From the NCBI GenBank assembly GCA_000507305.1, contig DF239257.1, positions 115,428-179,427 on the forward strand: a stretch of DNA of 64,000 nt. Reading direction: 5' to 3'. Below the pieces are notes generated by a model that saw nothing but the letters and a program-made list of their open reading frames with translations, did no database searches and was not told the origin of the DNA. Made by a program: the position numbers and the translations under genes. Within the stretch, counting starts at the first letter, position 1. Every line of letters starts with the position of its first letter. This DNA comes from Breviolum minutum Mf 1.05b.01 (lineage: Eukaryota > Sar > Dinophyceae > Suessiales > Symbiodiniaceae). Shown one piece after another: positions 1 through 8,599 of the stretch.

Positions 1-240
1 GCAACGTTGAAACTGGACCAGCCGGGGTGGAAGGGGGGGGAAGGGATTGATAGTGGCGACTGGGGTTGAAAAAGTTGCTAAATAGGGAAAGCAGGTGGAG
101 ATTTTTAACTTCAACCAGTTGGTTTTTTTTGGTGGTTAGGACAGATGCAAAACATGAAGTGAATGATGTATGACATTGACATATGCACATTGAGAGTGTT
201 GGAAATCAACCGAACAGTGATCAACGCCCTGGTGATTTGC

Positions 241-340
241 TGTATATTAGGGGATCATACTACCCAGTTTTATAGGATAAAAAGGCCATTATAAGGATCC
301 CAAGAATGAAGCAAACCAATGGAATGTCATAAGGGTTTTA
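241..340 (+). repeat. Family G element, diverged copy
   Basis: The order of blocks matches the better Family G copies: a GGGGATCATACTACCCAGTT block, then CCATTATAAGGATCCC, then CCAATGGAATG. The long pyrimidine tail ending in GTGGCTC is missing, and the outer CCCTGGTTG end is not recognisable, so this is an old, worn copy. The rest of the first 480 bases holds other fragments with similar words (AAGGCC, GGGATCATGG) that I could not assign. Confidence 0.4.
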
Positions 341-648
341 GATCACTGCTCAATTATTACTTCATGGAAATCTAAGGATACCCCCTCAATGGAACAAGGA
401 ACCTCAAGGACATAGCCATTCTTAATTATTAAGGGCCTGGGTATTTATTAAGGGATCATGGTGGTTCATAGACCCTTATAAGGCCCCGAGTTCTACCCTC
501 CCTTGAAAAAAAAAAACACCTGCAGGATCCTACTTCATCCATGGTGGTCAGCTGCTGGGTCTTCTTGACCGCAGGTTCGGTCTTGGGTGATCTCTGTTTT
601 TTTTTGTCAGGGATCATCCGCCAGGGTGCTATGAATTAAGGGGAGAGA

Positions 649-716
649 CCATGACGGATCCATGGGAAATGGTATATTCTTACCCCAGATTTGGTTGATT
701 TTTATGGTATATAGAT
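649..716. repeat. Family D element, left part only
   Basis: CATGACGGATCCATGGG is followed by GGTATATTCTTACC and GATTTTTATGGTATATA, which is the left arm and centre of Family D. The expected right arm is absent, and a Family A element starts directly at the break. Confidence 0.5.
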
Positions 717-800
717 TACCCCCCCCCCCCCCCGAAACTCACATGGCTAGCTGGAAAGTGCACCATTTGAACATTGATATGTTAGTTTTCGGGGGGGGTA
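717..800. mobile_element. Family A/L-type MITE with C-run end
   Basis: The element starts TACCCC with a run of C and then CGAAACTCACATG, and ends CATTGATATGTTAGTTTTCG followed by a G run and TA. The two ends are imperfect inverted repeats bounded by TA on both sides, as expected for a TA-targeting element. The 15-base C run is probably an expanded terminal CCC. Confidence 0.6.
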
Positions 801-1002
801 TAGCTAGCTACTGATCGCTTACCTTACCTAAAGGATCGTTTGGGCACCCCAAAATAATATAGATACACATCACAAAAATAATAATACTAACCCTTGCAAG
901 ATCAGCATCAGGCAAAAATCAATTGTAAATCAGTTGTATTTTTAGCATTGCTTTATCTTTTTTCAAGTTGTTTGTCAATTACGTCTTGCATTACTATACT
1001 CA

Positions 1003-1070
1003 AAAACACCAAAATAACGCTATTTTAGATAACGCTATTTTAGGTAAACCCTAAAACCCTAAAGTCTCGC
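1003..1070. repeat. Short tandem repeat followed by telomere-like CCCTAAA tract
   Basis: AACGCTATTTTAG occurs twice in tandem, and is followed by AAACCCTAAAACCCTAAAG, an internal tract of the plant and alveolate telomere type read as CCCTAAA. A similar tract lies at 3129-3168, on the other side of the element-poor island. Confidence 0.6.
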
Positions 1071-1079
1071 TGGGCACCG

Positions 1080-1099
1080 GTGACATGGAAACATGTCAC
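1080..1099. other. Perfect 8-bp hairpin with GAAA loop
   Basis: GTGACATG, GAAA, CATGTCAC: an 8-bp perfect stem closed by a GNRA-type tetraloop, about 130 bases upstream of the coiled-coil ORF. It could be structural in RNA or chance. No poly-T tail follows, so it is not called a terminator. Confidence 0.5.
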
Positions 1100-1226
1100 T
1101 GGGAAGGGTGAGGGGCCCCAATGAAGGAATAGGACCACGCCCCCATGTTCAATGTTTGTTTTTGAATTAGTGAATTCTGAAGCAGTTTACAGTGTCAAGC
1201 TCCTGCATTTTGTACTTGAAACCAAC

Positions 1227-1508
1227 ATGGCGCTCCGCGTTGATCGGGCGGTCCGACCACGCAATGAACTTTTGTTGTTGATTGAGCACCAGAAGAAAGC
1301 AATCGAAAGACAGGAGGGAATCATCGATCGACAACAACAAATGATTGAGCAACAGAAGAAGGAAATCGAAAGACAGCAGCGAACCATCGATCGACAACAA
1401 GAAGATATGGCGGCAATGCAAGTTGAAAACATTTGCCTCCTTGGAGAAAACACGGCTTTGAAGAAGCGAAAGAGGGAAGACGGTAGCAACGGCACATGCA
1501 GTCAATGA
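1227..1508 (+). CDS. Small coiled-coil protein with basic tail (hypothetical)
   Basis: A 93-residue frame. The chosen ATG has A at -3 and G at +4; an in-frame ATG 75 bases upstream would add 25 residues of less typical sequence. Residues 19 to 61 have Ile or Met at every seventh position (19, 26, 33, 40, 47, 54, 61) with Glu, Gln, Lys and Arg between, a textbook parallel coiled coil. A second helix-prone stretch (VENICLLGENTALKKRKRED) ends in a basic cluster that could be a nuclear localisation signal. At DNA level residues 19-39 and 40-60 are a 63-bp tandem duplication. The layout recalls a leucine-zipper dimerisation region, but the basic DNA-binding part would normally precede the zipper, so transcription-factor identity is not supported. 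It could be a whole small protein or one exon. Confidence 0.45.
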   Translation: MALRVDRAVRPRNELLLLIEHQKKAIERQEGIIDRQQQMIEQQKKEIERQQRTIDRQQEDMAAMQVENICLLGENTALKKRKREDGSNGTCSQ

Positions 1509-1911
1509 GTGCGGCACCTTCGCACGACTTGTCCTTGTCAGGTGTTGGATTGCAGGCAGATTCGAAGACACTTTCCTGTTCACATGCACAGAAAAGAGTT
1601 GACCCAATGTTTTTCATACGTGCAACACCAAGACAGTGAACTGGCCCGAGGCCTTGTGTAGCCGACCAAACGAACGAAGAAGCTATATACATTACTTGTG
1701 GTACTCTGAACATCCAAGGTGTTAAAGACAAGTCTTGTTGTGCAATGTTTGGGACCTGAACAGCAGCATACAGCAAAGCCAAGACGCCTGAGCAGACTCA
1801 AAACGAGGGGTGGCATGGAAAAAAAACAAAGTGTATACTTACGTTGCTAACCTGAAACTGTGCCCGTCGGTCCCATTTCATGTTTTTTTGTTTGGTGATG
1901 TTCCTGTTTGC
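1509..1911. other. Unassigned stretch
   Basis: No repeat family, RNA gene or convincing frame is visible. Minus-strand frames here are shadows rich in Cys and Phe and look non-coding. It may include the 3' untranslated region of the upstream ORF. Confidence 0.4.
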
Positions 1912-2333
1912 CAGGTACCGCGTCCGATGTTTTGGTTACAGCCTTAGTTGTATGAAGCCTAATGGGTCGAAGGCATTCACTTCAAGTTCTTGGTTAGCCA
2001 TCGTTGCAGTAGTCGAAGCGCGAGTTTTCAAATAGCATTATTGAGCAGTGCAGAGGAGTTGAAAAAGGGAGGGTGGACGGGGAAAAAGACATTTAGTGGA
2101 CGGAAAAGAGAGAATCTGCACTTTTGACAGGTACCGTATCAGAGATCTTTGTTTGGTTACAGCCTTAGTTGTATGAAGCCAAAAGGGTCAAAGACATTCA
2201 CTTCAAGATGTTGGTTAGTCGTTTCGTTGCGGCAGTCGAAGTGTGAGTTGTCAAACTGCACCATGTAGCAGTGCAGAGGAGTTGGTAAGGGGGGGTGGAC
2301 GGGGAAAAGGACTTTTAGTGGACAGAGAGAAGC
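1912..2333 (+). repeat. Direct tandem duplication, 216-bp period, two copies
   Basis: CAGGTACCG begins copies at 1912 and 2128. Both contain TTGGTTACAGCCTTAGTTGT, ATGAAGCC, then GGGTC, AAG, CATTCACTTCAAG, GTTGGTTAG, GCAGTCGAAG, GCAGTGCAGAGGAGTTG, GGGTGGACGGGGAAAA and TTTAGTGGAC in the same order. Copies differ by scattered substitutions and small indels, so the duplication is not recent. No frame is preserved across both copies. Confidence 0.85.
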
Positions 2334-2369
2334 AGCACTTCATGTCAACATGTCAAACAGACCAAAGCC

Positions 2370-2669
2370 ATGTCTATTCCTCAGAGTTGGCCGGTCGTTT
2401 GTTCTGTTCGTGTTGCTTTGTTTTTCGCAAGGTCTTCCGACTTCTTCGGCTTCCATGTAGGCACATTTTTCTTTTTTTTGCTCGGTACGGCTCTTGCTTC
2501 GCTGCAGGACGGCAATTCTGTCGACGTCGCTGCCGTAAGCTCTCTGCTGCAGCCTTTTCGCGACCGCGAGGCCCTTCGGGCTAGTTCGTGTTGTGTTGAA
2601 ACGTCAAGACGGGGGCCGGGGCTTGGGACACCCCGGCAGCATCGTCCAACTCCGGTTGGGCGGGGCTGA
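2370..2669 (+). CDS. Possible coding fragment, unknown
   Basis: An ATG-initiated frame of 99 residues. The first half is a Phe/Leu-rich hydrophobic stretch (residues about 20-45) and the second half is a more protein-like segment containing DVAAVSSLLQPFRDREAL. The poly-T run inside the hydrophobic part could instead be a polypyrimidine tract ahead of an exon. Overlapping frames on both strands are also open, because the region is GC-rich and low in stop codons. I do not recognise a family. Confidence 0.15.
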   Translation: MSIPQSWPVVCSVRVALFFARSSDFFGFHVGTFFFFLLGTALASLQDGNSVDVAAVSSLLQPFRDREALRASSCCVETSRRGPGLGTPRQHRPTPVGRG

Positions 2670-2722
2670 TCGTCCCTAAGATCGGGAGAGCCGTCAGACG
2701 TCGCCAACCGGCGTATGCAAGC

Positions 2723-2784
<62 letters not shown>

Positions 2785-2785
2785 G
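2723..2785. repeat. (TTG)n microsatellite, about 21 units
   Basis: An uninterrupted GTT/TTG run follows AAGCTT. It gives long poly-Leu, poly-Cys, poly-Val or poly-Asn/Gln frames that are not evidence of a gene. It directly abuts a 31-bp minisatellite. Confidence 0.95.
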
Positions 2786-2935
2786 AAATGAAGGCCCAAA
2801 AGGCCAAAATGAAAGGAAATGAAGGCCCAAAAGGCCAAAATGAAAAGAAATGAAGGCCCAAAAGGCCAAAATGAAAAGAAATGAAGGCCTAAAAGGCCAA
2901 AATGAAAGGAAATGAAGGCCAAAAAGGCCAAAAAT
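2785..2935. repeat. 31-bp minisatellite, five units
   Basis: Units start at 2785, 2816, 2847, 2878 and 2909, exactly 31 bases apart. Each has GAAATGAAGGCC, CAAAAGGCC and AAAATGAAA; the GGCC pair with an A-rich centre makes an internal near-palindrome. Because 31 is not a multiple of three, every frame cycles, so the repeated Phe/Gly/Leu peptides on the minus strand are by-products. Confidence 0.95.
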
Positions 2936-3030
2936 TGCAAAATGCAGCCGGTCTCGCTGCTGATAAAATTTGTTTCAATTTGATTAGGAAACGGTCCGTT
3001 TTTGGCAACTTGTGACGGGGACCCCACGTG

Positions 3031-3052
3031 GCAGCAGATGGCGCTGCCATCT
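3031..3052. other. Short hairpin
   Basis: GGCAGC, AGATG, then GCGCTGCC followed by ATCT: overlapping short inverted repeats (GGCAGC with GCTGCC, and AGATGGC with GCCATCT). It sits just before an A-rich stretch leading to the telomere-like tract. Role unknown. Confidence 0.35.
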
Positions 3053-3128
3053 AAAAAAATCTTTTTACCTCGTTACCTCGCTAAAAATATTTTTTTCTCC
3101 GTTTCAAAACCGCTACCCGCAAAATCGC

Positions 3129-3168
3129 TAAAAACCCTAAAACCCTAAAACCCTACACCCTAAACCCA
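3129..3168. repeat. Telomere-like CCCTAAA tract
   Basis: CTAAAAACCCTAAAACCCTA continues as AAACCCTACACCCTAAACCC, about five degenerate units of the CCCTAAA type. It is interstitial here. Together with the tract near 1050 it brackets the element-poor segment. Confidence 0.75.
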
Positions 3169-3807
3169 ATAGTTGGTTGGTAAGATACCGAATGGTTGGT
3201 GGATGGGCGAACCCTAGCGCCTGGCGGTATTGTTACTCCTTGTGACGCGAAAGGCACCGCACACTTTGGGCTTCATGTGCAATCGACGACAGAGGTGAGC
3301 TTAAGTCTCTTGGAACTTGTATAAAACTTGGAAGTGTTTAAGGTGATTTTGGTAAATCACCATTAAACCACCATTTGAGAGAATTTTGTTTGGAATTTTT
3401 TCGCATTAAACCACCATTTAAGGTGATTTAGTAGAGGGTGTAAACCATTTGGGATAATTTTTGTTTAAGCACTTTTTCGAACAATCGAAGATTCGCAAAT
3501 CCAATGATAATAAAAACATGAACAGGAGAGGGGGGCTATCAACAAGAAGCACCCCCCTTATTTCTGTTGGGGGGTAGGTTGACCAGCCATGAAAATAGCC
3601 GCGGGATAAACCAGCAACCTGAAGGATTCCCTTTTGTTGGACAAGCTAGGAAGTCCCCAATGGAACATATTGGATATATACATGCCTGCCAAGTGTTGTT
3701 TGTTATGTTTCATGATGTATCGTTGAGAGGAAGAGAATCTCACACTTGTACATATTTTTTTAACTGTTGGGAATATATCTTTATATATACATACATATCC
3801 CCAGTGG
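3169..3807. other. Unassigned stretch with small local repeats
   Basis: A perfect hairpin (GGTGATTT, TGGT, AAATCACC) lies at about 3341-3360, and CATTAAACCACCATTT occurs twice nearby (about 3360 and 3403). Nothing coding is convincing. Overlapping frames near 3560-3820 on both strands are typical of non-coding AT-rich DNA. Confidence 0.4.
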
Positions 3808-3930
3808 TTTATGTACATTCCTGAAAATTAACATGGCTAACCCAAAAATCACTCACTTTTACAAAGAAAAATCATCTTCCATCCACCCCCATTTTCAGGT
3901 TGCAAAATGTTAGTTTTTCGCGGGAGTAGT
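3808..3930. mobile_element. Family K-like MITE, diverged
   Basis: TACATTCCTGAAAATTAACA begins the left side, and AAAATGTTAGTTTTTCGCGG closes it. The interior carries AAAAATCACTCACTTTTA and AATCATCTTCCATCCACC, matching the interior of Family K at 58273. Confidence 0.5.
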
Positions 3931-4070
3931 TTGGATGTCCCAGGAAGTTAGGATCAATGGTTAGGATCAATGGATTATAACCTCAATATACCCCATTTTT
4001 AAGTAGGTCAAATAACCCATTGATCCGTTCACCATTGATCCGATCACTTCCGTCCCGGGACATCTGAGTA
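3930..4070. mobile_element. Family H MITE
   Basis: Left end TTGGATGTCCCAGGAAGTTA then GGATCAATGG twice; right end CATTGATCC twice then ACTTCCGTCCCGGGACATC. The interior GGATTATAACC with AAATAACCCATT is also self-complementary, so the whole unit can fold on itself. It follows the Family K-like copy with no spacer. Confidence 0.75.
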
Positions 4071-4200
4071 GTAAGCAGTTAGGATCACCCCCTATCTAAA
4101 AGCCATGAAGGAAAGGGCCATTTGAACCCGGCTCTCCAAGTCGTGGTTATTAACCACGGCTCTCCAAGTCGTGGAAACCCATCCTCCAAGTAGTTTGGAT
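4071..4200. mobile_element. Family M element
   Basis: The unit carries AGTTAGGATCACCCCC, AAGCCATGAAGGAAA, GGCCATT, a tandem doublet of CGGCTCTCCAAGTCGTGG and the right end CATCCTCCAAGTAGTT. The left CTACTTGGAGGAT end is missing because the copy starts against the Family H element. Confidence 0.55.
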
Positions 4201-4371
4201 TGAAACCCCCGGGGATCCGCCAAAGGTTCCACGGAGTCGCGGCCTTTTCTGGTCATCGCCTTGCTTTTGCCATTGCTTTTCGAATTGCCGGTGGAAGTAG
4301 CACGAGGGTCTCGTGGTGGCGGATTTTTTGCCGTTTTTTTTTCGGTTGAGATTCAGATTCGTTGAGACTGC
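4201..4371. other. Unassigned spacer
   Basis: Fairly GC-rich sequence between a Family M and a Family P element. Nothing recognised. Confidence 0.3.
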
Positions 4372-4476
4372 CCTAAGAATCACTGGAGCCTGCGAAACGT
4401 AGAGGGATTAGGATGTGTATAGCAGGGGTCTGGGATCTCCAAACCACCAGTTTTTAGATCCCATGATTCTTGGGGT
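4372..4476 (-). mobile_element. Family P MITE
   Basis: CCCTAAGAATCACTGGA begins the unit and CCCATGATTCTTGGGG ends it, giving a 12-bp inverted terminal repeat of the CCCTAAGAATCA type. The interior reads GGATGTGTATAGCAGGGGTC then TGGGATCTCCAAACCACC. A second copy in the opposite orientation lies at 62562-62662. Confidence 0.75.
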
Positions 4477-4623
4477 GGGATGATTTTTGGAGATTTTTTT
4501 TTGAACTTGCAAAATATACTTTGGAAGGGGTTCATTCCAAGATTCATTTGAAACCTTAAAATGAAAGAAAAACAAATCCCAAAAAATTGGAACCACTCCT
4601 TTTTTCTTGAAAACATAGATATA

Positions 4624-4726
4624 CTAGCTTGCTGGTGGTTTCAAATATTTTTTTATTTTCACCCTCATTTGGGGAAGATTCCCATTTTGACTCATATTTT
4701 TCAAATGGGTTGAAACCACCAACTAG
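4624..4726. mobile_element. Family B MITE with TATA target duplication
   Basis: CTAG, then GCTGGTGGTTTCAAATATT on the left, and TTTTTCAAATGGGTTGAAAC then CACCAACTAG on the right. TATA flanks it on both sides (4620-4623 and 4727-4730). The centre holds TTGGGGAAGAT, typical of this family. Confidence 0.85.
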
Positions 4727-5007
4727 TATATAAAGGCGTTGTTTGAAACTCACTCTCCTCATCCTCTCTGCTGGATCCCTTAGCTGATTTTGGTTTTCCC
4801 ATTTGTTGAGGTTGCTGGTAAGCGTGGCCTTGTTGCCGCTATTGTGGGCCATAGGAGTTCTCCCATCCATGCTGGATCTCTTGTTGTGGAGCTCGGAGCA
4901 GGTGGGTCCTGTCACCCAACGTTTTTTCAAATGGAGTGACATGGGAAACCCCTACAAACGGCCGAACATACATGGGTGAAACCTGGGGGTAAATTTCACC
5001 CTACCTT

Positions 5008-5058
5008 ATAGGAGTTATAAGTTATAACCTCATTTGTAACTGGTGGGGCCCACCTTGT
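5008..5058. repeat. Family J element, right part
   Basis: TAGGAGTTATAAGTTATAAC is followed by CTGGTGGGGCCCACCTTGT. The left ACAAGGTGGGCCC end is missing. Confidence 0.45.
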
Positions 5059-5146
5059 GGGGAGCGGAAGGAAGCAGTTTATCCCCTTTGTGGGGGATGG
5101 GCATGATCAACCACTGAAATGAAACGAACAAATCAGAATAGGCGCC

Positions 5147-5254
5147 ATACTGTTGATGGCTGAAATCCTGCACCACTTGGGATGGATAAAACCCTGTAAA
5201 CACTGGGACAAACTACCTATCAACTGGTGCAGAACTTCTTCCATCAACAGAATG
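5147..5254. mobile_element. Family C MITE
   Basis: CATACTGTTGATGG and AAATCCTGCACCAC on the left; AACTGGTGCAGAACTTCTTC and CATCAACAGAATG on the right. The arms extend about 30 bp. The centre has the family words ACCCTGTAAAC and GGGACAAACTACC. Confidence 0.8.
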
Positions 5255-5577
5255 AAACTTTTTACTCTCCTTTTTGGATATAAAGGATACCTATAGCTGG
5301 AGGAAACCTGGAACCTGGCTGACGTTGAGCTTTGCTGGCAATTTTCCGAACAAAAGTCGACTAGATGATATCTTTATGGTTTTGCTTGGTTTATATTGAG
5401 GTTTGATGACCCCTCTTGTGTCACTTTTGTCAAATCTAGTGCTATGAAACAGGGGAGGAAGCAATTAGAAAGTACCAGATTAGATGTGGTGATGTTCTAC
5501 CAGAAGAGAGCGGAACATGGCGCGGTGGGTGGTACAAACATAGGGACACTATGTCCAACTAAATTGTCCAATTAAAG
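5255..5577. other. Unassigned stretch
   Basis: No repeat family or convincing frame seen between the Family C and Family E copies. Confidence 0.3.
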
Positions 5578-5754
5578 GAACCTACGTCCAAATGAATTTG
5601 ACATGATGGAAAGATATGGGTGTTTCCGAAAATAGTGGTACCCCCAAATCATCCATTTTAATAGGGTTTTCCATTATAAACCATCCATTTTGGGGTACCC
5701 CTATTTTTGGAAACACCCATATGGAAAGGAACCTGTGTCCAAATGAATTGTCCA
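5578..5754. repeat. Direct repeats flanking a Family E element
   Basis: GGAACCTACGTCCAAATGAA at 5578 and GGAACCTGTGTCCAAATGAA at 5728 lie on either side of the Family E copy, in the same orientation. They are too long for a usual target duplication and may be a small local duplication that the element entered or caused. Confidence 0.6.
5614..5722. mobile_element. Family E MITE
   Basis: ATATGGGTGTTTCCGAAAAT then GTGGTACCCCCAAA on the left; TTTTGGGGTACCCC then ATTTTTGGAAACACCCATAT on the right. The arms are near-complementary for about 35 bp, with a central AT-rich loop. Confidence 0.85.
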
Positions 5755-6057
5755 TCAACAGTAGGTGGTACAGATCATACTTCCTCGACTTCTTCATTCT
5801 TCGTTGTATTTTTTGTAAAACTGGGAACTATACCAACAGTTGATGCACCCCCCGAAAAATATTAGTTGGAAAACCATGGTTTTCCTTTGTAGGACGACCT
5901 CTTTTCAAGGGCTTTTGCTGTTAGTTTGGGCTGGCTCAGGTGTTTTTCTTTAGATTTTTCCCTTGTAGTTGATAGCTCCACAGTTCATCCTGGATTTTAG
6001 TCAAAGATTCCCCAAAATTGCCTTTTTCTTGTTTTCCCAGAAAGTTATATACATATC
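5755..6057. other. Unassigned stretch
   Basis: Contains words shared with Family A ends (CACCCCCCGAAAAATATTAG and TTTTGCTGTTAGTTTGGG), possibly a worn element at about 5844-5925. Nothing coding. Confidence 0.3.
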
Positions 6058-6212
6058 CCCATTTATAACCATGGTGATCGTTGTTGTCCCCAAAAGTCGG
6101 GTTGTTGGGACCCCTTCCAAATTGGCCGAACTTCCTTCGTGGCTGACGTATAAATTGGCAACTGATCCGTTCACCACGGATCCGTCAGTCCTGGGATCCC
6201 ATCCTCCAAGTA
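6058..6212. mobile_element. Family M element, internal variant
   Basis: CCCATTTATAACCATGGTGA, GTTGTTGGGACCCCTTCC, AAATTGGCCGAACTTC and CATCCTCCAAGTACC match the copy at 8376-8520 block by block, with a different middle. Confidence 0.55.
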
Positions 6213-6738
6213 CCTGATAGACAGGTGGAGCTGCATTTTTTTGGTGGCTCTATGCTACCCATGGTGTTACTGTCCTTCAGCATTGCGGCGGGGATGACGT
6301 GGGCAGGACGGCCGGAGTCGGAGTGGGAGAAAATTTGATGGATATTTGGTTCCCAGAAATCTCGGGACTTTTCGGGGGTGGAAATGTGGTGTGACTGGGC
6401 TCACCAACCAGAGAAATATAGGAGAATATTTTGAAAAAAAATATCTTTATGCGGTGTCTACCTATAATTTGTATACGTGTCGGTTGTATCTCCGGTATGG
6501 AACAGTCAAAGACTGTATTCAAATCTTTGAACACTGAGGTTGTTTCTAACAAGTGTTCAATTGCGGAAGTATCAAATGAGCCCCATTCCGTCCTTACCCA
6601 AATAGGATTTCATTAGGATAGGTAGGATTCCAACTTTAACGGCATCTAAAACGGAGGGTCATTAAATAGCGGCATCGAACTTCATTCAAATGCATGGGAA
6701 CAACATGAAGGGGTTTCCGACCTCTAAAGAATTGATGT
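6213..6738. other. Unassigned stretch
   Basis: Short frames open on both strands near 6280-6616 but have no recognisable protein features. No repeat family assigned. Confidence 0.3.
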
Positions 6739-6883
6739 CATACTGTTGATGGTTCAGAAATCCCCAAACAACATCAAACAACCACCGTTTGGATGGTGCT
6801 AAAACCTTGTAAATTATGGGATTTCAACTACCAGCTACCAACCTCAACTGGTGAACGCCGCATTTCTTCACCATCCAACCGTA
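6739..6883. mobile_element. Family C MITE, expanded centre
   Basis: CATACTGTTGATGGTTCAGA begins the unit; TTTCTTCACCATCCAACCGTA ends it, one inserted C away from the usual CCATCAACAGTA. The middle contains CCACCGTTTGGATG, also found in the long Family C copy at 29500. Confidence 0.65.
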
Positions 6884-7039
6884 TTTCTTGTGAACCCCCC
6901 AAAAAACCACACCAAAAAAACAGTGCCGGGAAAGGACCAACCGGGTGCCCATTTACGAAGGAAATCTTGTAATAGCAGCTTAAAATCCATAGGAATTTTT
7001 AGAAATTCCCCCCAAAAAACTCACGAATGTCACCCTAAA

Positions 7040-7111
7040 AAGGGACGAACATGTCAATAGGAAATACATCTTCCACCCATCAATTTTCAGGGGACATGTT
7101 AGTTTTCGGAC
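7040..7111. repeat. Family A, right end only
   Basis: AATACATCTTCCACCCATCA, ATTTTCAGGGGACATGTTAG and TTTTCGGACGTGTA are the right half of Family A. No left end was found upstream. Confidence 0.45.
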
Positions 7112-7244
7112 GTGTATTTGGATTGAATTCTTCCAATTCTTTCCGGTGACATGAAGCACTCACTTTTTGACACGGGGTTGTTTTTACAACTCGCGTGAAG
7201 GGCGTATCAGATCAACTCTGGCTTGATTAAGAGGTTGTATACGA

Positions 7245-7394
7245 CATACTGTTGATGGTTCAGAAATCCTGCACCACCTGGGATGTATACAACCCTGTAA
7301 ATAATAGGACAAACTACCTATCAACTGGTGTGGGAAAAGGAAACTCATCTTCAAACGTACCTTGGTAGGGATATGTTAGTTCCCAGGAGTGTAT
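7245..7394. mobile_element. Family C left part fused to Family A right end
   Basis: CATACTGTTGATGGTTCAGA through TATCAACTGGTGTGGG (to about 7334) is Family C. It then continues as AAACTCATCTTC and ATATGTTAGTTCCCAGGAGT with GTA, a Family A right end. The join replaces the Family C right arm, so this is a chimera or a truncation by a second element whose left half is lost. Confidence 0.6.
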
Positions 7395-7833
7395 TTATAA
7401 TATAACAATATCGTATATGATGTATATATTAGATACACATATTATATGTTTCACTCTTTCCCTCAACATCTTCAAAGGGCCCTCTGTGTCCAGTCACACA
7501 GGCCACAGCAAGAAAACTTCATGCAAATTCATTAAATCAAACCACCCAATGTCGAAAGGACGCGACAAACTTTTGATGGACGCATCTTTGGACCAGCTTC
7601 TTCTCGCCATCATCAGTCGCTTGGCAACATACATGAGGGGTTAGGTTCCTCCCAAATGCCGATGGAAGGATTATCAATACACCAAAACACGTGATGATAC
7701 ATGAATGCTTAGATGAGAACAATGGACAAATAAATCGGTGTAACTGTCCCACCCTCAATCTTTCTTTCAATTCTCTGCACTGAATTTTTCGGAAAAAAAA
7801 TCTGCCACGCAACTGCCCTCCAGGTAACTAACA
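7395..7833. other. Unassigned stretch
   Basis: AT-rich at the start with a TATATATTAGATACACATATT-like patch, then mixed sequence. No family assigned and no convincing frame. Confidence 0.3.
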
Positions 7834-7942
7834 TACACCCTGGAAGATGAACATGGAACCAAAAAATCACCCAATTGAAAAGGAACATCATCTGAACTAA
7901 ACCATCATGACTTCAGGTTCCATGTTAATCTTCCAGGGTGTA
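7834..7942. mobile_element. Family K MITE
   Basis: TACACCCTGGAAGATGAACA with TGGAACC on the left, GGTTCCATGTTAATCTTCC and AGGGTGTA on the right, TA at both borders. The interior has AAAAAATCACCCAATTG and GGAACATCATC. Confidence 0.85.
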
Positions 7943-8119
7943 TCCCTTCCTGTTTGGAGTCGATGTTGACTTTCCTGACTTTCCTATAGGTGGGTCCCAT
8001 GTGATGTTTGATCTTTTCCTGGAGTGTCGCATGTTCTGTGCGAAAACAACAGTGATGAACCTTAAAAAATGGTCACTTCTAAGGGCGGTTTGAAAGAATT
8101 CTAGGCCTAAAACAGGTAT

Positions 8120-8375
8120 ATAAAACCCATCAACAATTAACATGTCACCTGAACATTTGCCATCCCAACAGGAAAAAATCATCTGCCCAACAAAGATCAC
8201 CCAAACCGCATTGAAATCCCGGAAGACCAATCATCCTCCAAACTTTCATGACGACCTTTGGGTGAACCAAAATGTGTTCAATTTCCAGGGGGTAGATTCA
8301 ACCCCCTATATCCATGGCGGAAAATACATGGGAAAACTGAGGCCTTGTAGCCATACTTTAGAGAATCTGTTTCAC
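8120..8375. other. Worn repeat remnants
   Basis: CAATTAACATGTCACCTGAA and AAAAATCATCTGCCCAACAA resemble Family K interiors, and TTCAATTTCCAGGGGGTA resembles a right end, but they do not align as one element. Confidence 0.3.
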
Positions 8376-8520
8376 CCCAGTTATAACCATGGTGATCGTT
8401 GGAATGTCCCCTAAGGATCGGGTGGTTGGGACCCCTTCCAAATTGGCCGAACTTCATGGTTAACATACATGGGAATGATCCTAACCACTTACAAGTCCTG
8501 GGGTTGATCTTCGGAGTACC
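8376..8520. mobile_element. Family M element, internal variant
   Basis: ACCCCAGTTATAACCATGGT, GGTTGGGACCCCTTCCAAAT and TGGCCGAACTTC match the copy at 6058-6212. The right end TTGATCTTCGGAGTACC is a worn form of CCATCCTCCAAGTACC. Confidence 0.55.
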
Positions 8521-8599
8521 TGATACACCATGTACAGGTGGTGTTGAACCTTCAAAATGGCATGGTTTTCACCCTTATAAATGGCCTTATAGGTAGGGT

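Noticed and set aside
1321..1782. 153-residue minus-strand frame opposite the coiled-coil ORF
   Set aside because: It is a complement shadow of the heptad-coding DNA with no features of its own.
2785..2935. Possible CRISPR-like array
   Set aside because: The 31-base units are contiguous with no spacers, and the genome looks eukaryotic.
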